64,000 nt of DNA from Buxus sempervirens (Eukaryota > Streptophyta > Magnoliopsida > Buxales > Buxaceae). The notes under the pieces are model-generated. The model was given only the letters and a program-made list of their open reading frames with translations, did no database searches and was not told the origin of the DNA. Position numbers and translations under genes: made by a program. Positions 45,987 to 56,822 of the stretch are shown piece after piece. Numbering within the stretch: the first letter of the stretch is position 1; each line of letters opens with the position of its first letter. The stretch covers positions 7,621,883 to 7,685,882 of the forward strand of contig OX387183.1 in the NCBI GenBank assembly GCA_947561395.2, written 5' to 3'.

Positions 45987-48978
45987 TGTAACGCCTCGAA
46001 CCCGGGTCAGTGCAAACCGGCACCCAACCCGAACCCGGTTCGCTACTGTAACAACCCAAGTCCGGTTCAACAACCAAACTCGAAGTGTTACCACGAAGCT
46101 GGGGTCAGATACAAACCAAGATTCACAATAATGTTAAACTTTACAAATTATATCAGAGTTATGGTGGCCAATAAAAACAATTCTTTAATCAATATATTCA
46201 ATTCAATTTACAATAAAGTTTATTTAATCAACATGTGGCATTAATACCAATTATAATTCTACCCATCAAATTAAAACCCCATCTTCGCGATCTCTCCAAG
46301 CAACCTGAAAAATAGGGGGAAAACGGAGTGAGATTTACATCTCAGCAAGTAGCAGGTGCATGCAAATTGAAACAGTCCAATGTAAGAAAATAATCATGAG
46401 GTATTCGATTAATCAACAATAAGACGAGAAATCCAAGTTATCCGTGATAATTCCAAGTAGAGCGATAAAACAGATGATCATGTATAAATACCAGTAACTT
46501 GATGTTAACGAGGTAAAACCGACAAAAACGATAAAACACGTGCCATTGCCGGACTCACAAAGATGATAAGTATTTGAGATGACACTCTACTAAATGATGT
46601 TCCACCGTGCGGCTTAGGGGCAGTGCTACTTGATGATACTCAAGCCCCATGCAGCGCAGCTTAGGCAAGAGCCGTAGTCACCGACTTATTGCGCACGAAC
46701 CCCGCAGAGTTGGACGTACCACCAGCATGCAGCACCAGAATCAATACATGGAGTGTGGTCGCTTATCCACATGTACAGGGAATCACCAGCGGCTCACCGG
46801 GGTGTCCCTCCAGACATAGGACCCTCCCAGAGCAAACTAACTTGCAAAGGGAAGCGCGCTCGCAATATAGGAGTAAATCAACCCAAACTAAATACCACTT
46901 AGCTAACTAGCTAAAACTATGGATCCATATACAGCTAAGCCCACTGACACAAACTACGATAAAACCACATACGGGAGGACATGCTAATGTAGGAGGCATA
47001 CACACTTTTACCCGTAAAGGATTACACATCTCTACACAGAGGATTACCCATCTCTGCCGTAAAAGATAGTATCGAACTCTACCACAGAAGCCGTATCACC
47101 CAACCGTAAAATTAAAGAGAGCAATATCATACCACATACCAATCCATACCAAAGTATTCCATTCCATGTGAAATCCATGATTCAATCATAACAAATCCAA
47201 TTATCGGCATTTTCAGAATAACATATGCAATTCTTCCAATTATATTCAAAATAAAGCTCAAGTATCATAAATCCGATAAAATCTGAGTTTAAGCAATTCC
47301 AGTAGCCAATATTCTTATATAAAGCTCAAATAAAAGTAAATCAAATCATGCTTGATCTTTTCCTTCTTAATCCCTTTATTAGAATCCAATTTCCTACCTT
47401 AGCACCTAAGCTAGTTTTTATTTGAATTTTCTGTATTTTATTTTTCCAGCATGTTCTACAGACCTAGAATGAAGTTTAAAAGATGTTTAGCTATAAATTT
47501 CAGTAGTATTATTTCTAGCAATATCCATACCCTTTGACCCTTTTTATAAACAATCCTTTCATTATAACCTTCTATTTATTGCTTAATCTTTCCCAATTAA
47601 TTTTATAATTTTTATAGCTTAATTAGGTCCTTATAAAGATGCTAACATGCTTAACTAATCATAAGAATTATTGGGTATTTATTCGAATTACAAAATCCCC
47701 AAAATCTACAAATTTTACTTAGAGCGCCTACCTCTACAGGGCTGGGCGATCCTAGGCGCTCGTGCAATTTTTAACAGAATTTTCCAGATTTTCCAATTTC
47801 GGATTCTTATGCTTTTGCTTTATGTTTTCTTGGTCTCAATTAATCTAATAACATTCTAAAACATACCTAGAGCCTTCTAGATCAATTCTTATTAATTAAA
47901 TACCATCCTACAATTTATTTCATGATCAAACCAAGTTTCTTCCTTACTTTAGCAAATTCTTCAAGAACACAAAACTCTAAAATATAAACAACTTGATTCC
48001 ATGTAAATACTGTTTCAACTAATCCATTCAACCATATGAAATCACAGAAAACCAAATCATGCAATTCCTCACGTTTTCCAAGGGTTACTACTTGCCTTAT
48101 ACGCTAAATCCTTTCTTCTATTGCACCTTCTAATTCTGGACCAGAATTTTGCTCCCAACCGTACCAAGCTAGACTCTTCCAATTCAAATCTGCACCGTTC
48201 ACAATGTAGTTCTATCAGTCACGAACAAAATCTCCAAATTTGAAGGCGATCCACCGTACGGATTTTCTCCGATCGCGTTTTGATGGTGGCTGGTCAGACA
48301 CCTCCATTAGAAACCTCTTTCCTTTCTCTCCCTCTTTTCTCTTCATAAGAAACCCACGAAAATTCACTCTTGTCTAACCTTAGTCTCCTATTTATACTAG
48401 GCTTTAGAAATCCTAAACAAACCCTAATTGGCTAACTTAATTTGGGCTAACCCAACCATGGTCTAGTTAATGTCTAATCCTTTCTAATTTAATTCCTACT
48501 TTTTCTCCACCTTCTATTTTTCTACTTAAACAATACTAATTAAGTTTCTTATTATCTAAACTCATGAAAATAAACTATTTTCGTGCAAAATATTTAATTA
48601 AACATTATTATCACCTAAAACCTTATTTTCTCCAAATTAAGACGTGAAATCTCCTAATTACCCTTTTTCCCACTTTTAGGCTTTTATTAATTTCTTTTAA
48701 TTTCTAACTTGTCAAAATAATTTGTTTTCTTCTATTTTCTAATTCTAATTATTATTTGATAATCTATTTACTAATTACCCTTTTCTGAAAATTACCAAAA
48801 TACCCTTTTTATTCTTTTAGGCTAATTTCATTAAAATTCTTTCTTTATTTTCAACTTAGAACTTATTTGAATTAATTATCCTCCAAATCTTCACTTTTTA
48901 TTTTAACTAGGACTTAACTCATATTTTATTTTATTTATTATTTATTTATTTATTAGACGAAAATTCGGGGTTTTACAC
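45987..48978. mobile_element. Solo LTR, about 3 kb, gypsy (Del/Tekay-like)
   Basis: The 2,992-bp block starts TGTAACGCC and ends GGGGTTTTACA, flanked by the 5-bp TSD CCCTT (45982-45986 and 48979-48983). It contains GTGAGATTTACATCTCAGCAAG near 46330, a phrase I associate with long LTRs of Del/Tekay chromoviruses. There is no internal repeat pair and no polyprotein, so it is a solo LTR. It is inserted in the Sirevirus-like element. Confidence 0.82.
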
Positions 48979-49234
48979 CCTTGATCAACTCATGAACACT
49001 TTAATATATATGAGAAGAAATTTTTCAGAAATTTTTTGAATGTGAGTAAGATAAGTGATATCCTTGTGAGTCCTTTCAAAAAATACTATTATTAATGAGC
49101 TATAGAAGTAAAGAATACTTGATTTTGATGATTCCACTTTGAGTGACAAGGAGGTTGTGGTATTCTTCTAGACTTATACTCATTAAGATAGGTAGCCTTC
49201 CTATTTTTGCCTTTTTCTATTTCACTGAATTCAA

Positions 49235-49383
49235 GATGTCTGAGTTTACAGCTCACCCCAGAATTCTTACACACACTTGGAGCATAGTATGTCTGGGTTT
49301 ACAGCTCATCCCATGTCCTTACTCACACTTTGAACTTAGTATGTCTGAGTTTACAGCTCATCCCATGTTCTTACTCACACCAC
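49235..49383 (+). repeat. Short tandem repeat, unit about 52-54 bp, three copies
   Basis: ATGTCTGAGTTTACAGCTCA starts at 49235, 49289 (one change) and 49341, each followed by a variant of CCCATGTTCTTACTCACAC. It lies in the non-coding interior of the Sirevirus-like element. Confidence 0.85.
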
Positions 49384-49764
49384 TTTTTTTTTTTTTTTTT
49401 AAGGCTCAGGTGACTTTCACTCTATCTCTTGAGCTTGTCTTTTCAGAAATCCACAAATACATCCAATGATCACAACCAGCAGAATTTAGGGTCTCAAGAA
49501 TTCAATTTCTATTATGCAAGAAAAATAATAGTAGAGATAAGAACTTGGAACTCAAGGATATGAACATATAACACTACTAATTTCTGTGGTTTTTCTCATT
49601 TGATCATGTGCTGTAGAGAAGTCTGTAGTGTGCACAATAGAACATATCTTACTCGACTTTATGAAATTCATTGATTGGAGAGTTGAATAAGTGTCAAGAT
49701 ATTATAGACCTAATGTTCCATAGAGCATATCCCTAATGATTTCCTAAGAGTTTCAGAGTTTTGA

Positions 49765-51600
49765 TCATTCAAAGTTTTTGTGAAAAATATCTCCACCAAC
49801 AAGATCAGACTTCTTAACCCAGATTTTCTTCACTTTAGGTACCTTATTTCTCAAGTAGGGGTTACTTGAAGGTGTTGATGCATTCTTTTGCAATTTTTGG
49901 GTAGACTTTATGGGATATTTGGTGTCTCTTAAGTTCTGAAACTTTTGAGACAGCAGCTCAGTTTCTCTCAAAAGAGCATCAAACTGTTTGAACAAGAAAA
50001 TTTCAGACTTAGTTTGAGTCTGAAATTTTTCTTTGTCACCATATTTCTTAGGTAACCCATGAAGGATGTGACATTTAGGTTTGATATGTCCTTTCCTTCC
50101 ACAAAAATGGCATATAGGTACAAATGATAAAGATTTAGGTTCTGGTTTGTTTCCACCATTACCTCTATGAACATAATTTCTGGAATTGAATTTTTCATGT
50201 GAAGAAAGATCTTTACCATGTAATGCTTTACCCTTGGGGAGGCCTTTTGAAGGGCTTTCTTCATTTGACATTACTTTTTCTCTTTCTTTAAGAGTTTGAT
50301 TCAGTGAGTTTTCAGCATCATAACCGAGACCACTTAGATCTTTGTTGATTCTTTGGCTTTCAAGCATTCCATCAAGAACCTTGGTTCCTGCAGAAAATTT
50401 TACAAATGATATTTTAGACAACTTGGGCTCATTTTCGACCAAAGAGATTTTACCTTTTAAGTTTTCTAACTCAGTAGCTTCTTTCTTGTTTTTGAGTTCA
50501 GCACCATGAATTTCAGATATCAGAAAGGTTTCTCTAATTTTGGCTTCCAAGACAAAATTTTCCATTTCTTCACTTTGTCTCAAACAAGCTTCTTTCTCTA
50601 TCTCAGCACTTTTTAATTGGAGTGAAATTCTTTTGCATCTTTTCTGCAGCTTGTGAAACTCCCTATACAGGAGATTATATGCTTCTTGAAGATCACCATT
50701 CTCTTCTGAATCTTCATCTTCACTACATTCACTTGGAGACTCACTGTCTGAATTGTTAGTAACAACAAAAGCCATGAGTTTCTCTTGATTTTCCTCTGTT
50801 CCAGAATCAGAACTTTCCTCTTCATCACTGTTATTCCAAGTTACTTTTAATGCATTTTTCTTCTTGGATACTCTATTAGGACATTCAGCAGCAATATGGC
50901 CAAAGCCTTGGCATTCATAGCATTGGATTTCCTTCAGTTTTTTCTTACTTTCTGTCTTTGTTTCACTGTTCTTCTTATCAGATCTGAAATCTTTTGGCTT
51001 CACTAATGAGTTTGTTGATTGCTTCTGCTTGAAGAGACTTCTGAACTTTTTAGCAAGTGAGACCAACTCTTCAAGATCATCATCTGAATCTGTATCTTTA
51101 TCCTCCTTTATACTCTTAAGAGCAACCCCCTCTTGTTTCCTGGAAATTTTCAGATTAGCTTCAAATGTTTGTAGAGAGCCCACCAACTCTTCTACTTTCA
51201 TTGCATCAACATCCTTAGCCTCTTCTATTGCTGTAACCTTGGGTTGAAATCTCTCAGGTAGAGATCTCAGAATTTTCCTTACAACCTTGGATGTGGGAAT
51301 CTTCTCTCCTAGATTGAAGCTTGTGTTAACTATGTCACTTAACATTGAATAGAATTGGTCGAAGGTTTCTTCTTCGTCCATCTGAATTGTTTCAAAGGCA
51401 GTGGTTAAACGTTGCAACCAGGACAATTTAACAGTAGCTGTACCTTCATGAGTAACCTCTAAAATATCCCAAGCCTCTTTAGCAATTTCACAGGTTGAGA
51501 TTCTTCTGAATTCCTCAACAGTAACAGCACTAAATAAGGCATTAATAGGCTTATTATTCCAGCTACAGTTGTCAAACTCTCCTTTACTCCACCTATCATA
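49765..51600 (-). CDS. Gag region of the Sirevirus-like element
   Basis: A minus-strand frame of over 550 residues with UBN2-type gag features (TFDQFYSMLSDIVNTSFNLG, ILRSLPERFQPKVTAIEE). It has two zinc knuckles (CYECQGFGHIAAEC and CHFCGRKGHIKPKC), separated by acidic and coiled-coil stretches (TELENLKGKISLVE). The long C-terminal extension with a second knuckle is characteristic of Sirevirus gag. The N-terminal part runs to about 51800 in other frames. It is part of a broken element. Confidence 0.88.
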   Translation of the reverse strand, partial: YDRWSKGEFDNCSWNNKPINALFSAVTVEEFRRISTCEIAKEAWDILEVTHEGTATVKLSWLQRLTTAFETIQMDEEETFDQFYSMLSDIVNTSFNLGEKIPTSKVVRKILRSLPERFQPKVTAIEEAKDVDAMKVEELVGSLQTFEANLKISRKQEGVALKSIKEDKDTDSDDDLEELVSLAKKFRSLFKQKQSTNSLVKPKDFRSDKKNSETKTESKKKLKEIQCYECQGFGHIAAECPNRVSKKKNALKVTWNNSDEEESSDSGTEENQEKLMAFVVTNNSDSESPSECSEDEDSEENGDLQEAYNLLYREFHKLQKRCKRISLQLKSAEIEKEACLRQSEEMENFVLEAKIRETFLISEIHGAELKNKKEATELENLKGKISLVENEPKLSKISFVKFSAGTKVLDGMLESQRINKDLSGLGYDAENSLNQTLKEREKVMSNEESPSKGLPKGKALHGKDLSSHEKFNSRNYVHRGNGGNKPEPKSLSFVPICHFCGRKGHIKPKCHILHGLPKKYGDKEKFQTQTKSEIFLFKQFDALLRETELLSQKFQNLRDTKYPIKSTQKLQKNASTPSSNPYLRNKVPKVKKIWVKKSDLVGGDIFHKNFE

Positions 51601-51828
51601 AGCCTTTGGAACAAGAACACCTTGAATATTTTATGTGGGTGCTTCATATCCATTCAAGACAGATAACCAGATTCTTTCATTTAAAGATTTCAGATAGGCT
51701 CACATTCTTGCCTTCCAATAGGCATAATTTGACCCATCAAAGAGGGGTGGCCTAGAGGAAGAAGCCCCTTCTTTGTTGTAGTCCATAAAGAACCAAGATC
51801 TCACTCTTTAACAGATTTGAGTGGAGTA

Positions 51829-51840
51829 GCTCCGATACCA
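51829..51840 (-). other. Primer binding site of the Sirevirus-like element
   Basis: The minus strand reads TGGTATCGGAGC, one change from the initiator Met tRNA type, two bases from the LTR end at 51843. Confidence 0.88.
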
Positions 51841-51842
51841 AT

Positions 51843-52278
51843 TGAGATTTCTAAATCTCAGGTCCCTGTTCTCTAGGATTCTAAACAAGAAGAGATTACA
51901 ATACTAAATGACAAAACAGTAGTAAAGAGACACGTAATTTTTACGAGGAAACCCTAGACAATAGTCTAGGTAAAACCTCGGGTCTTGTTGAGTAAGACCA
52001 CGCCTGAAAACAATGTATTACTAGCAAATGTTCTTTACAAAATGTTCAGACATACAGTGATCTTATACAAACATAAGGATTCACTCACACAGTTGATTCC
52101 ACAACCTTTGTCTGCAACAACTTGATCTTCATCTTCTCCAGCAGTTTCAAGACTTCACACGAACATGATGAGATCAATGAGATTGCCCATTCCAATCGTA
52201 CACAGATCTGGAATGTTCTTGTTCTGAAAACTTTCCCATTTTTCCAGAATTCTACAGCAACCTCAACATCTCTGATCT
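51843..52278 (-). repeat. LTR piece next to the primer site (truncated 5' LTR)
   Basis: It begins TGAGATTTCTAAATCTCA on the plus strand and follows the 3' LTR copy for about 436 of its 816 bases. At CTCTGATCTTT it switches into an inverted copy of the same LTR. Confidence 0.88.
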
Positions 52279-52755
52279 TTTGGGAGTCTAGAAGTAGCTT
52301 GGTGAAGAGTGCAGCTGGAGAAAGATCAGAGATGTTGAGGTTGCTGTAGAATTCTGGAAAACTGGGAAAGTTTTCAGAATAAGAACATTCCAGATCTGTG
52401 TACGATTGGAATGAGCAATCTCATTGATCTCATCATGTTCGTGTGAAGTCTTGAAACTGCTGGAGAAGATGAAGATCAAGTTGTTGCAGACAAAGGTTGT
52501 GGAATCAACTGTGTGAGTGAATCCTTATGTTTGTATAAGATCACTGTATGTCTGAAAATTTTGTAAAGAACATTTGCTAGTAATACATTGTTTTCAGGCG
52601 TGGTCTTACTCAACAAGACCCGAGGTTTTACCTAGACTATTGTCTAGGGTTTCCTCGTAAAAATTACGTGTCTCTTTACTACTGTTTTTTCATTTATTGT
52701 AATCTCTTCTTGTTTAGAATCCTAGAGAACAGGGACCTGAGATTTAGAAATCTCA
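52279..52755 (+). repeat. Inverted LTR piece forming the right terminus of the element
   Basis: This is the reverse complement of the first 477 or so bases of the same LTR, ending AGAAATCTCA at 52755, directly before the host TSD TGATT. With 51843-52278 it forms a near-perfect palindrome over 430 bp per arm. Confidence 0.9.
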
Positions 52756-53701
52756 TGATTGATGCTACCTGGTTGCTACGAGTTGTGACAAGAATCTTAC
52801 TTCCTTCTTTAGCACCCTGGAATAGCTTTTCCACCAGCACCCATTTGTCATCATCCTCATTCCATACGTCGTCCAATACTAACAGATATCTCTTCCCATC
52901 CAATTCCTTTCCAAGTAATTCTTGTAAAGTTTCCATTTGTGAGCGGTCATAAGTATTTTTAGTCACACATTCTAGGATGTTTTTTGCAATTGTTTTTTTA
53001 TCAAAGTCGTTAGAAACACACACCCAAACTTTTAGATCAAAATGCTTTGCTACCGCCTCATCATTGAACACAAGTCTAGCAAAGGCGGTCTTCCCGACTC
53101 CCCCCATCCCAACTATGGGTATGACCTTGGGGATGACCTGAGCATTGTCACTTTTCAACTCCATTAAAAGTTTCATTATTGCATCCTTTTCCTTATCTCG
53201 TCCAATAACACTCAATGGATCGGGTAAGAGAGAGTCAGTCTCGATGTCAACTACCGTCGTACGGAAATTAGGATGTGTTATGGGATGGAAATCATTCTTA
53301 TCTATTGTAATCGTCTTTAATCTCTCCCTAATCTCCTTAATTTGATGACCCAATTTAGAATAATAAAGGAGACGTGAAGAGAACTCCCATACCTCATCGA
53401 GGGTGTAAAAGCCAATTTGTTCCATTTGCTGTCGCGCAACTTCTGTAGCGAATTCATCGAGCACATCCTCAGCATCATAAGCCACGTCTTTAAGCTTTTC
53501 CAGCCAATTATTAGTAGGCAATGTCCTGACATACTGTCCCACCTCAAATGCTTGCAATGTATCGTTGATGCTGCCTAACGACTCCTCAAGCTTTTTCAGC
53601 TCTCCCTTAGCGGACCAAGCCAACGAGATCTCTTGCGCAATCAGATCAGCCAACTTTGATAAAACACTCTTTCCAACAGCCAAGAGAGCTGCTTCCGCCA
53701 T
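52756..53701 (-). pseudogene. CNL N-terminal part: coiled coil and first half of NB-ARC
   Basis: This part is 316 codons from the ATG at 53701. Residues 1-100 form the Rx_N coiled coil with AYDAEDVLDEF (EDVID-type motif, about 74-85). The P-loop GMGGVGKT is at 198-205, RNBS-A-like VWVCVSNDF follows, kinase-2 LLVLDDVW is at about 273-280, and RNBS-B GSKILVTTR is at about 300-308. All ATP-binding motifs expected up to this point are intact. The start fits the family (MAEA..L) and no upstream in-frame extension is needed. Confidence 0.93.
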
Positions 53702-53807
53702 TTTGGTACAAGAGAGGGGAAATTAACCAAAGAAATGATGTACAACTGCAGAGAGAGGGCTGCTGGTTGTAGCCAATTTTGTACCAATCTTCACGCCATT
53801 CTAAGTT

Positions 53808-53815
53808 TATTTATA
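53808..53815 (-). promoter_or_regulatory. Likely TATA box of the CNL gene
   Basis: The minus strand reads TATAAATA about 107 bases upstream of the CNL start codon. This would place transcription start near 53778 with a leader of about 75 bases. Confidence 0.55.
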
Positions 53816-53829
53816 AGGAGAGACGGAGC

Positions 53830-54340
53830 TCGCCAAATAGTTTATTAATTGTATTTTTGTTTGATTTGATTATCATCGTCGCGCCATTTTTATTTTAGAT
53901 GATGCGTTTAGCATCGGAATATTCCATCATACGTGTTGAGTTGAGCCGACAGAAGGCACTAATCTATCTATTCTCTTAAGAGAAGCGGCTTCGGGCTGAT
54001 GTGGCCGCCTCGCACGGCCTCACCCGCCGGAGCCTCTTCCCTTTTAAAAGAGCGTCAGCTGACCCAAAAAAATATTTAAATTTAAAGCTTAAGCAAAAAA
54101 TTTATTTTAAAGCAAAGCGTCGCCCTGCAAAACATATTTTAAAGCCTCGCCCTGCCGCGACTGACAAAAGCAAAAGCAAAAAAACATATTTTATTTGCAA
54201 AGCGTCAACTTTTTAAAGCGTCAACTGACAACAACAAAAAAAAAAAAAACCTGATAGTTAATATCTTTTGACGGTAAAGTTACCAACCGTCATTTAAACT
54301 CTTTAAAGCCATACCCTGCCCTTAGATACATCAAATCAGA
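53830..54340. other. Upstream region of the CNL gene, non-coding
   Basis: It contains short irregular repeats of AAAGCGTC/AAAGCCTCGCCCTGC type near 54040-54230. No gene is seen. Confidence 0.5.
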
Positions 54341-55907
54341 CGTGCGTTGCTCTGCCAGAATCTTGCTTCTCCCTCACCCCATCACCCGTCTCTCTCTCAC
54401 TCTGTCTCTCTCCATCGTTTCGGCCACAAAGCATCACTCTTCTCCTCTTCTTCAACTGCTCTGCGTCAGTTTTCTCCTCTTCTTCAACTGCAGGTAAGAT
54501 TTTTTTTATCGTTCTCTTCATCTTCACGCGGGGTTTCTTCTGGAGTATTCCAGAACCTCGCCCAACCCACAGCAACCCCACAACCCTACCCCCTAAACTC
54601 CTATTCTTGTTTTTCCATCTCCATTGTCAGAGCCATCATTGCAGCCCGTCGTGATGGCCGGCGTTCCGATGGTGGCTTCCGGGTTAAGATGGAATCTATT
54701 ATTTGTAAGTTTCTTCCGGTTTTATTAGTGACAAAAACAAATTTATGGGTCTTAAACTAAGTAAGCCCCTTCGTCCTCTCTCTCTATCCATCCCTCTTTT
54801 TTCCTGCTCTCTAATGTTTTTATTTTTCAAAGTATCTTCTTTTGTTGTTCAAAGTTTGTAGAGGGGGTTTCTTTCTTCGTCATAAAGCGGAGCTGCTACA
54901 ACTGAAGTGAATTTTTGAATTTCTCTTCTTCTCTTCCTCACTAAATTTCCATATGTTTGCTTGCTTTCTTCACAATTTTGAAGTGAATTTGTGATTTTCT
55001 CGCGTTGTTGAATTTTTGTTTCGATTTTTAATGGATTTGTGATTGTTTTTGACTCGGTGATTGATTGTGCTTTGTGTTCTATCGGGTTCTAACTTTTAAT
55101 CAAGATGCACATTTCTGTTTTTTGGGGGTTTTTTTTTTGACGTTTTAATTTTTATTTTATTTGTTTATATGGGGTTCTGTGTGGTATTTTTCCAGGTTTT
55201 TGCAAACGATGGCTTTTGACTTTGAGAGGAAAAGGGTCTATTGCTTGCGATGAGTTGGAATGGAGATCGGAGTTTTTCATGCTTTGGTTTTTTGAGGTTT
55301 TTCTGTTAAACGGGTTTGAAAGGATTTTTGTTATGATGGAGATGAAGGATACGTTTTGGGGCTGCAGAATCTTAGTGGGTTTGTATGGTTTTACAGGATA
55401 GTGATTTTATTGCAGGTGGAAATTGGGTTCTAGAGATTTTTCTTTTGATGGGTTTGTCGGGATCTCTGATATGGAGCTGTATAATCACTGTAGGATTGTT
55501 GAAAGTTTTCTGCAATTTTTTGCAGGATGTGTGGCACTGTGATATATCTAATCGCAAGCCTGGTCACGGTTTTGGTATAAAATGTTTTCTTGCTAAATTG
55601 TTTTGGATGTTAATTAAACACTTTTGTGTTTTTTCGAGTAACAATCGACTATTAGGTTACACCGGTCATCGTTAGTTGATCTCTGGTAAGTCCATCCTCA
55701 GCCATACCTGTTTCAAGTTCTTTTAATCAACTCACTGTTATATTTAATTATAAAAAAACTTAATTTAAATTTAATGAAGACTTATTAATCAACTCTCTGG
55801 TAACTCATGATTGTTCATTATTATTTTGCAGAGAAATCTACAAGCATTTATTTGGATTTCAAAGATCTATATGTGACTGAGCGGTCGGAAGATATGCAGG
55901 CTACTAT
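54341..55907 (+). other. Possible 5' exons of an unrecognised plus-strand gene
   Basis: A pyrimidine-rich leader-like stretch (54350-54500, TCTCTCTC and CTTCTTCAACTG repeats) is followed by GT donors (CAGGTAAGATT near 54490, TTTGTAAGTTTC near 54703) and later AG acceptors (TTTTGCAGAG near 55830). An open stretch at 55832-55907 continues in frame on the far side of the CACTA element (ATIVFRNRLATQSKIEIH). I recognise no protein family, and non-coding transcription or chance is possible. Confidence 0.3.
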
Positions 55908-56697
55908 CACTACAAGAAAATTGGCATTTAGTAGCAGTTGATAGTAGCATTTATAATTTAGATGGTACAATAGGATATAATTAGTAGCTGTTTGTATAAA
56001 ATGGTTACTAATTATATTATTAACATTTATTTGTAACGGTTTTATTTTTATGAGCTACTGTAACCATAATTTAGTAGCAATTTTAATAGCAATTGCTACT
56101 ATAGTTATTAACCACCGCTATTATTTATGCTATCTAAAAAAGCGCGCAACTATATTCTTTGCGCCTCTGGTCGAGATTGAAAACCCCTGCTCGTTATTTT
56201 CTCAATCTAATCGATATTATGTGATACAAACCATCGCGCTAGAGCTTTGTTTCGCTTTATAAGCAAGACGCTGCCTCCCACCGTTTCGGTCGCCTGCGAA
56301 AGAAAGGAAGAGGATAGGCGTAGAGTCGAGCAACAGTCATGGTATTACTGCTGAAACCATCGTTTGCATTGTCTTCTTGTTTTTTTGTTTAGATTTTTCT
56401 TCTAATAATCGACGAATCGATCTCTTGTATTAATTTTTCAGGCGAAGTATTCGAGCGAATCGGACAATCCGACTAAGTGTTAGTATTTTGATCTGATGTC
56501 TTTCTATTTCTTCTCTAGATCTTGTGCTAGCTATTTCAGGAATGATCTATTGATTTCTAGTTTCGTATGTTGGTTTTTGATTACTCTGAATTTGAAATTG
56601 AAAATCTAGTGTTTTAGGTCTGCCGCGGGCCCTTAACGGTGATTTTGGCAGTTGTCTTGTATCTGCTTAATCTCCCTTATATTGGAATGATCTATAG

Positions 56698-56822
56698 GAA
56701 TGACTTGTTCCGCTTGTGCTAGATTGGTCGAGAAAGCCATCAAACGACTCCCTGGAATCCGAGAAGCTATGGTCGATGTCTTGACCAACAAAGCGCAAGT
56801 TCTTTTCTATCTAAATTTCGTT
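56698..56822 (+). pseudogene. HMA5-type copper P-ATPase fragment captured in the CACTA element
   Basis: After an AG acceptor the plus strand encodes MTCSACARLVEKAIKRLPG, then IREAMVDVLTNKAQVLFYLN. This is the heavy-metal-associated domain of plant HMA5 Cu+ ATPases, including the CxxC copper ligand pair (CSAC). Homology stops near FV, and the frame meets a stop about 13 codons on. The fragment covers about 42 residues of a protein near 1,000 and lacks all transmembrane and ATPase parts. It lies well inside the CACTA borders on the element's plus strand, so it is best read as captured host sequence. Confidence 0.85.

Larger units (their letters stand above)
38206..52755 (-). mobile_element. Sirevirus-like copia element, gag-bearing, with nested insertions
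   Basis: The element is flanked by TGATT at 38201-38205 and 52756-52760. Parts on the minus strand: primer site 51829-51840; gag (49765-51600); a non-coding region; an array of polypurine tracts (43964-44355); and a 3' LTR (38206-38537 plus 43479-43962, about 0.8 kb, split by a nested copia element). Its own pol was not recognised, so it is non-autonomous. The right end is not a normal 5' LTR. It is an LTR piece (51843-52278) joined head-to-head to an inverted piece of the same LTR (52279-52755). The LTR pieces differ by about 1% by eye, so insertion is recent. It also hosts a solo LTR (45987-48978). Confidence 0.9.
35752..53701 (-). pseudogene. CC-NB-LRR (CNL) resistance gene split by a nested retrotransposon
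   Basis: This is an RGA-type CNL immune receptor, which in other plants is a cytosolic ATP/ADP-switched sensor of pathogen effectors. The N-terminal part is 52756-53701 and the remainder is 35752-38205. Between them a 14,550-bp retrotransposon nest lies in the NB-ARC domain, flanked by TGATT on both sides. Across the site the reading frame is continuous on the host strand (SNQVASIM then SPTSQHFLL), so the gene was open here before the insertion. Further damage lies in the 3' part: a 42-base homopolymer in the coding region (37829-37870) and two frame changes in the leucine-rich repeats near 36535 and 36190. The gene has no visible intron. A TATA box lies at 53808-53815. Confidence 0.93.

Noticed and set aside
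51843-52755. Palindrome read as a DNA transposon with long terminal inverted repeats
   Set aside because: Both arms match the LTR of the surrounding copia element, and the primer site lies directly beside it, so it is an LTR fold-back.
54347-54760. 137-residue frame as a protein gene
   Set aside because: It is dominated by simple TCTC and CTTCTTCAACTG repeats and crosses probable splice donors; more like a leader region.
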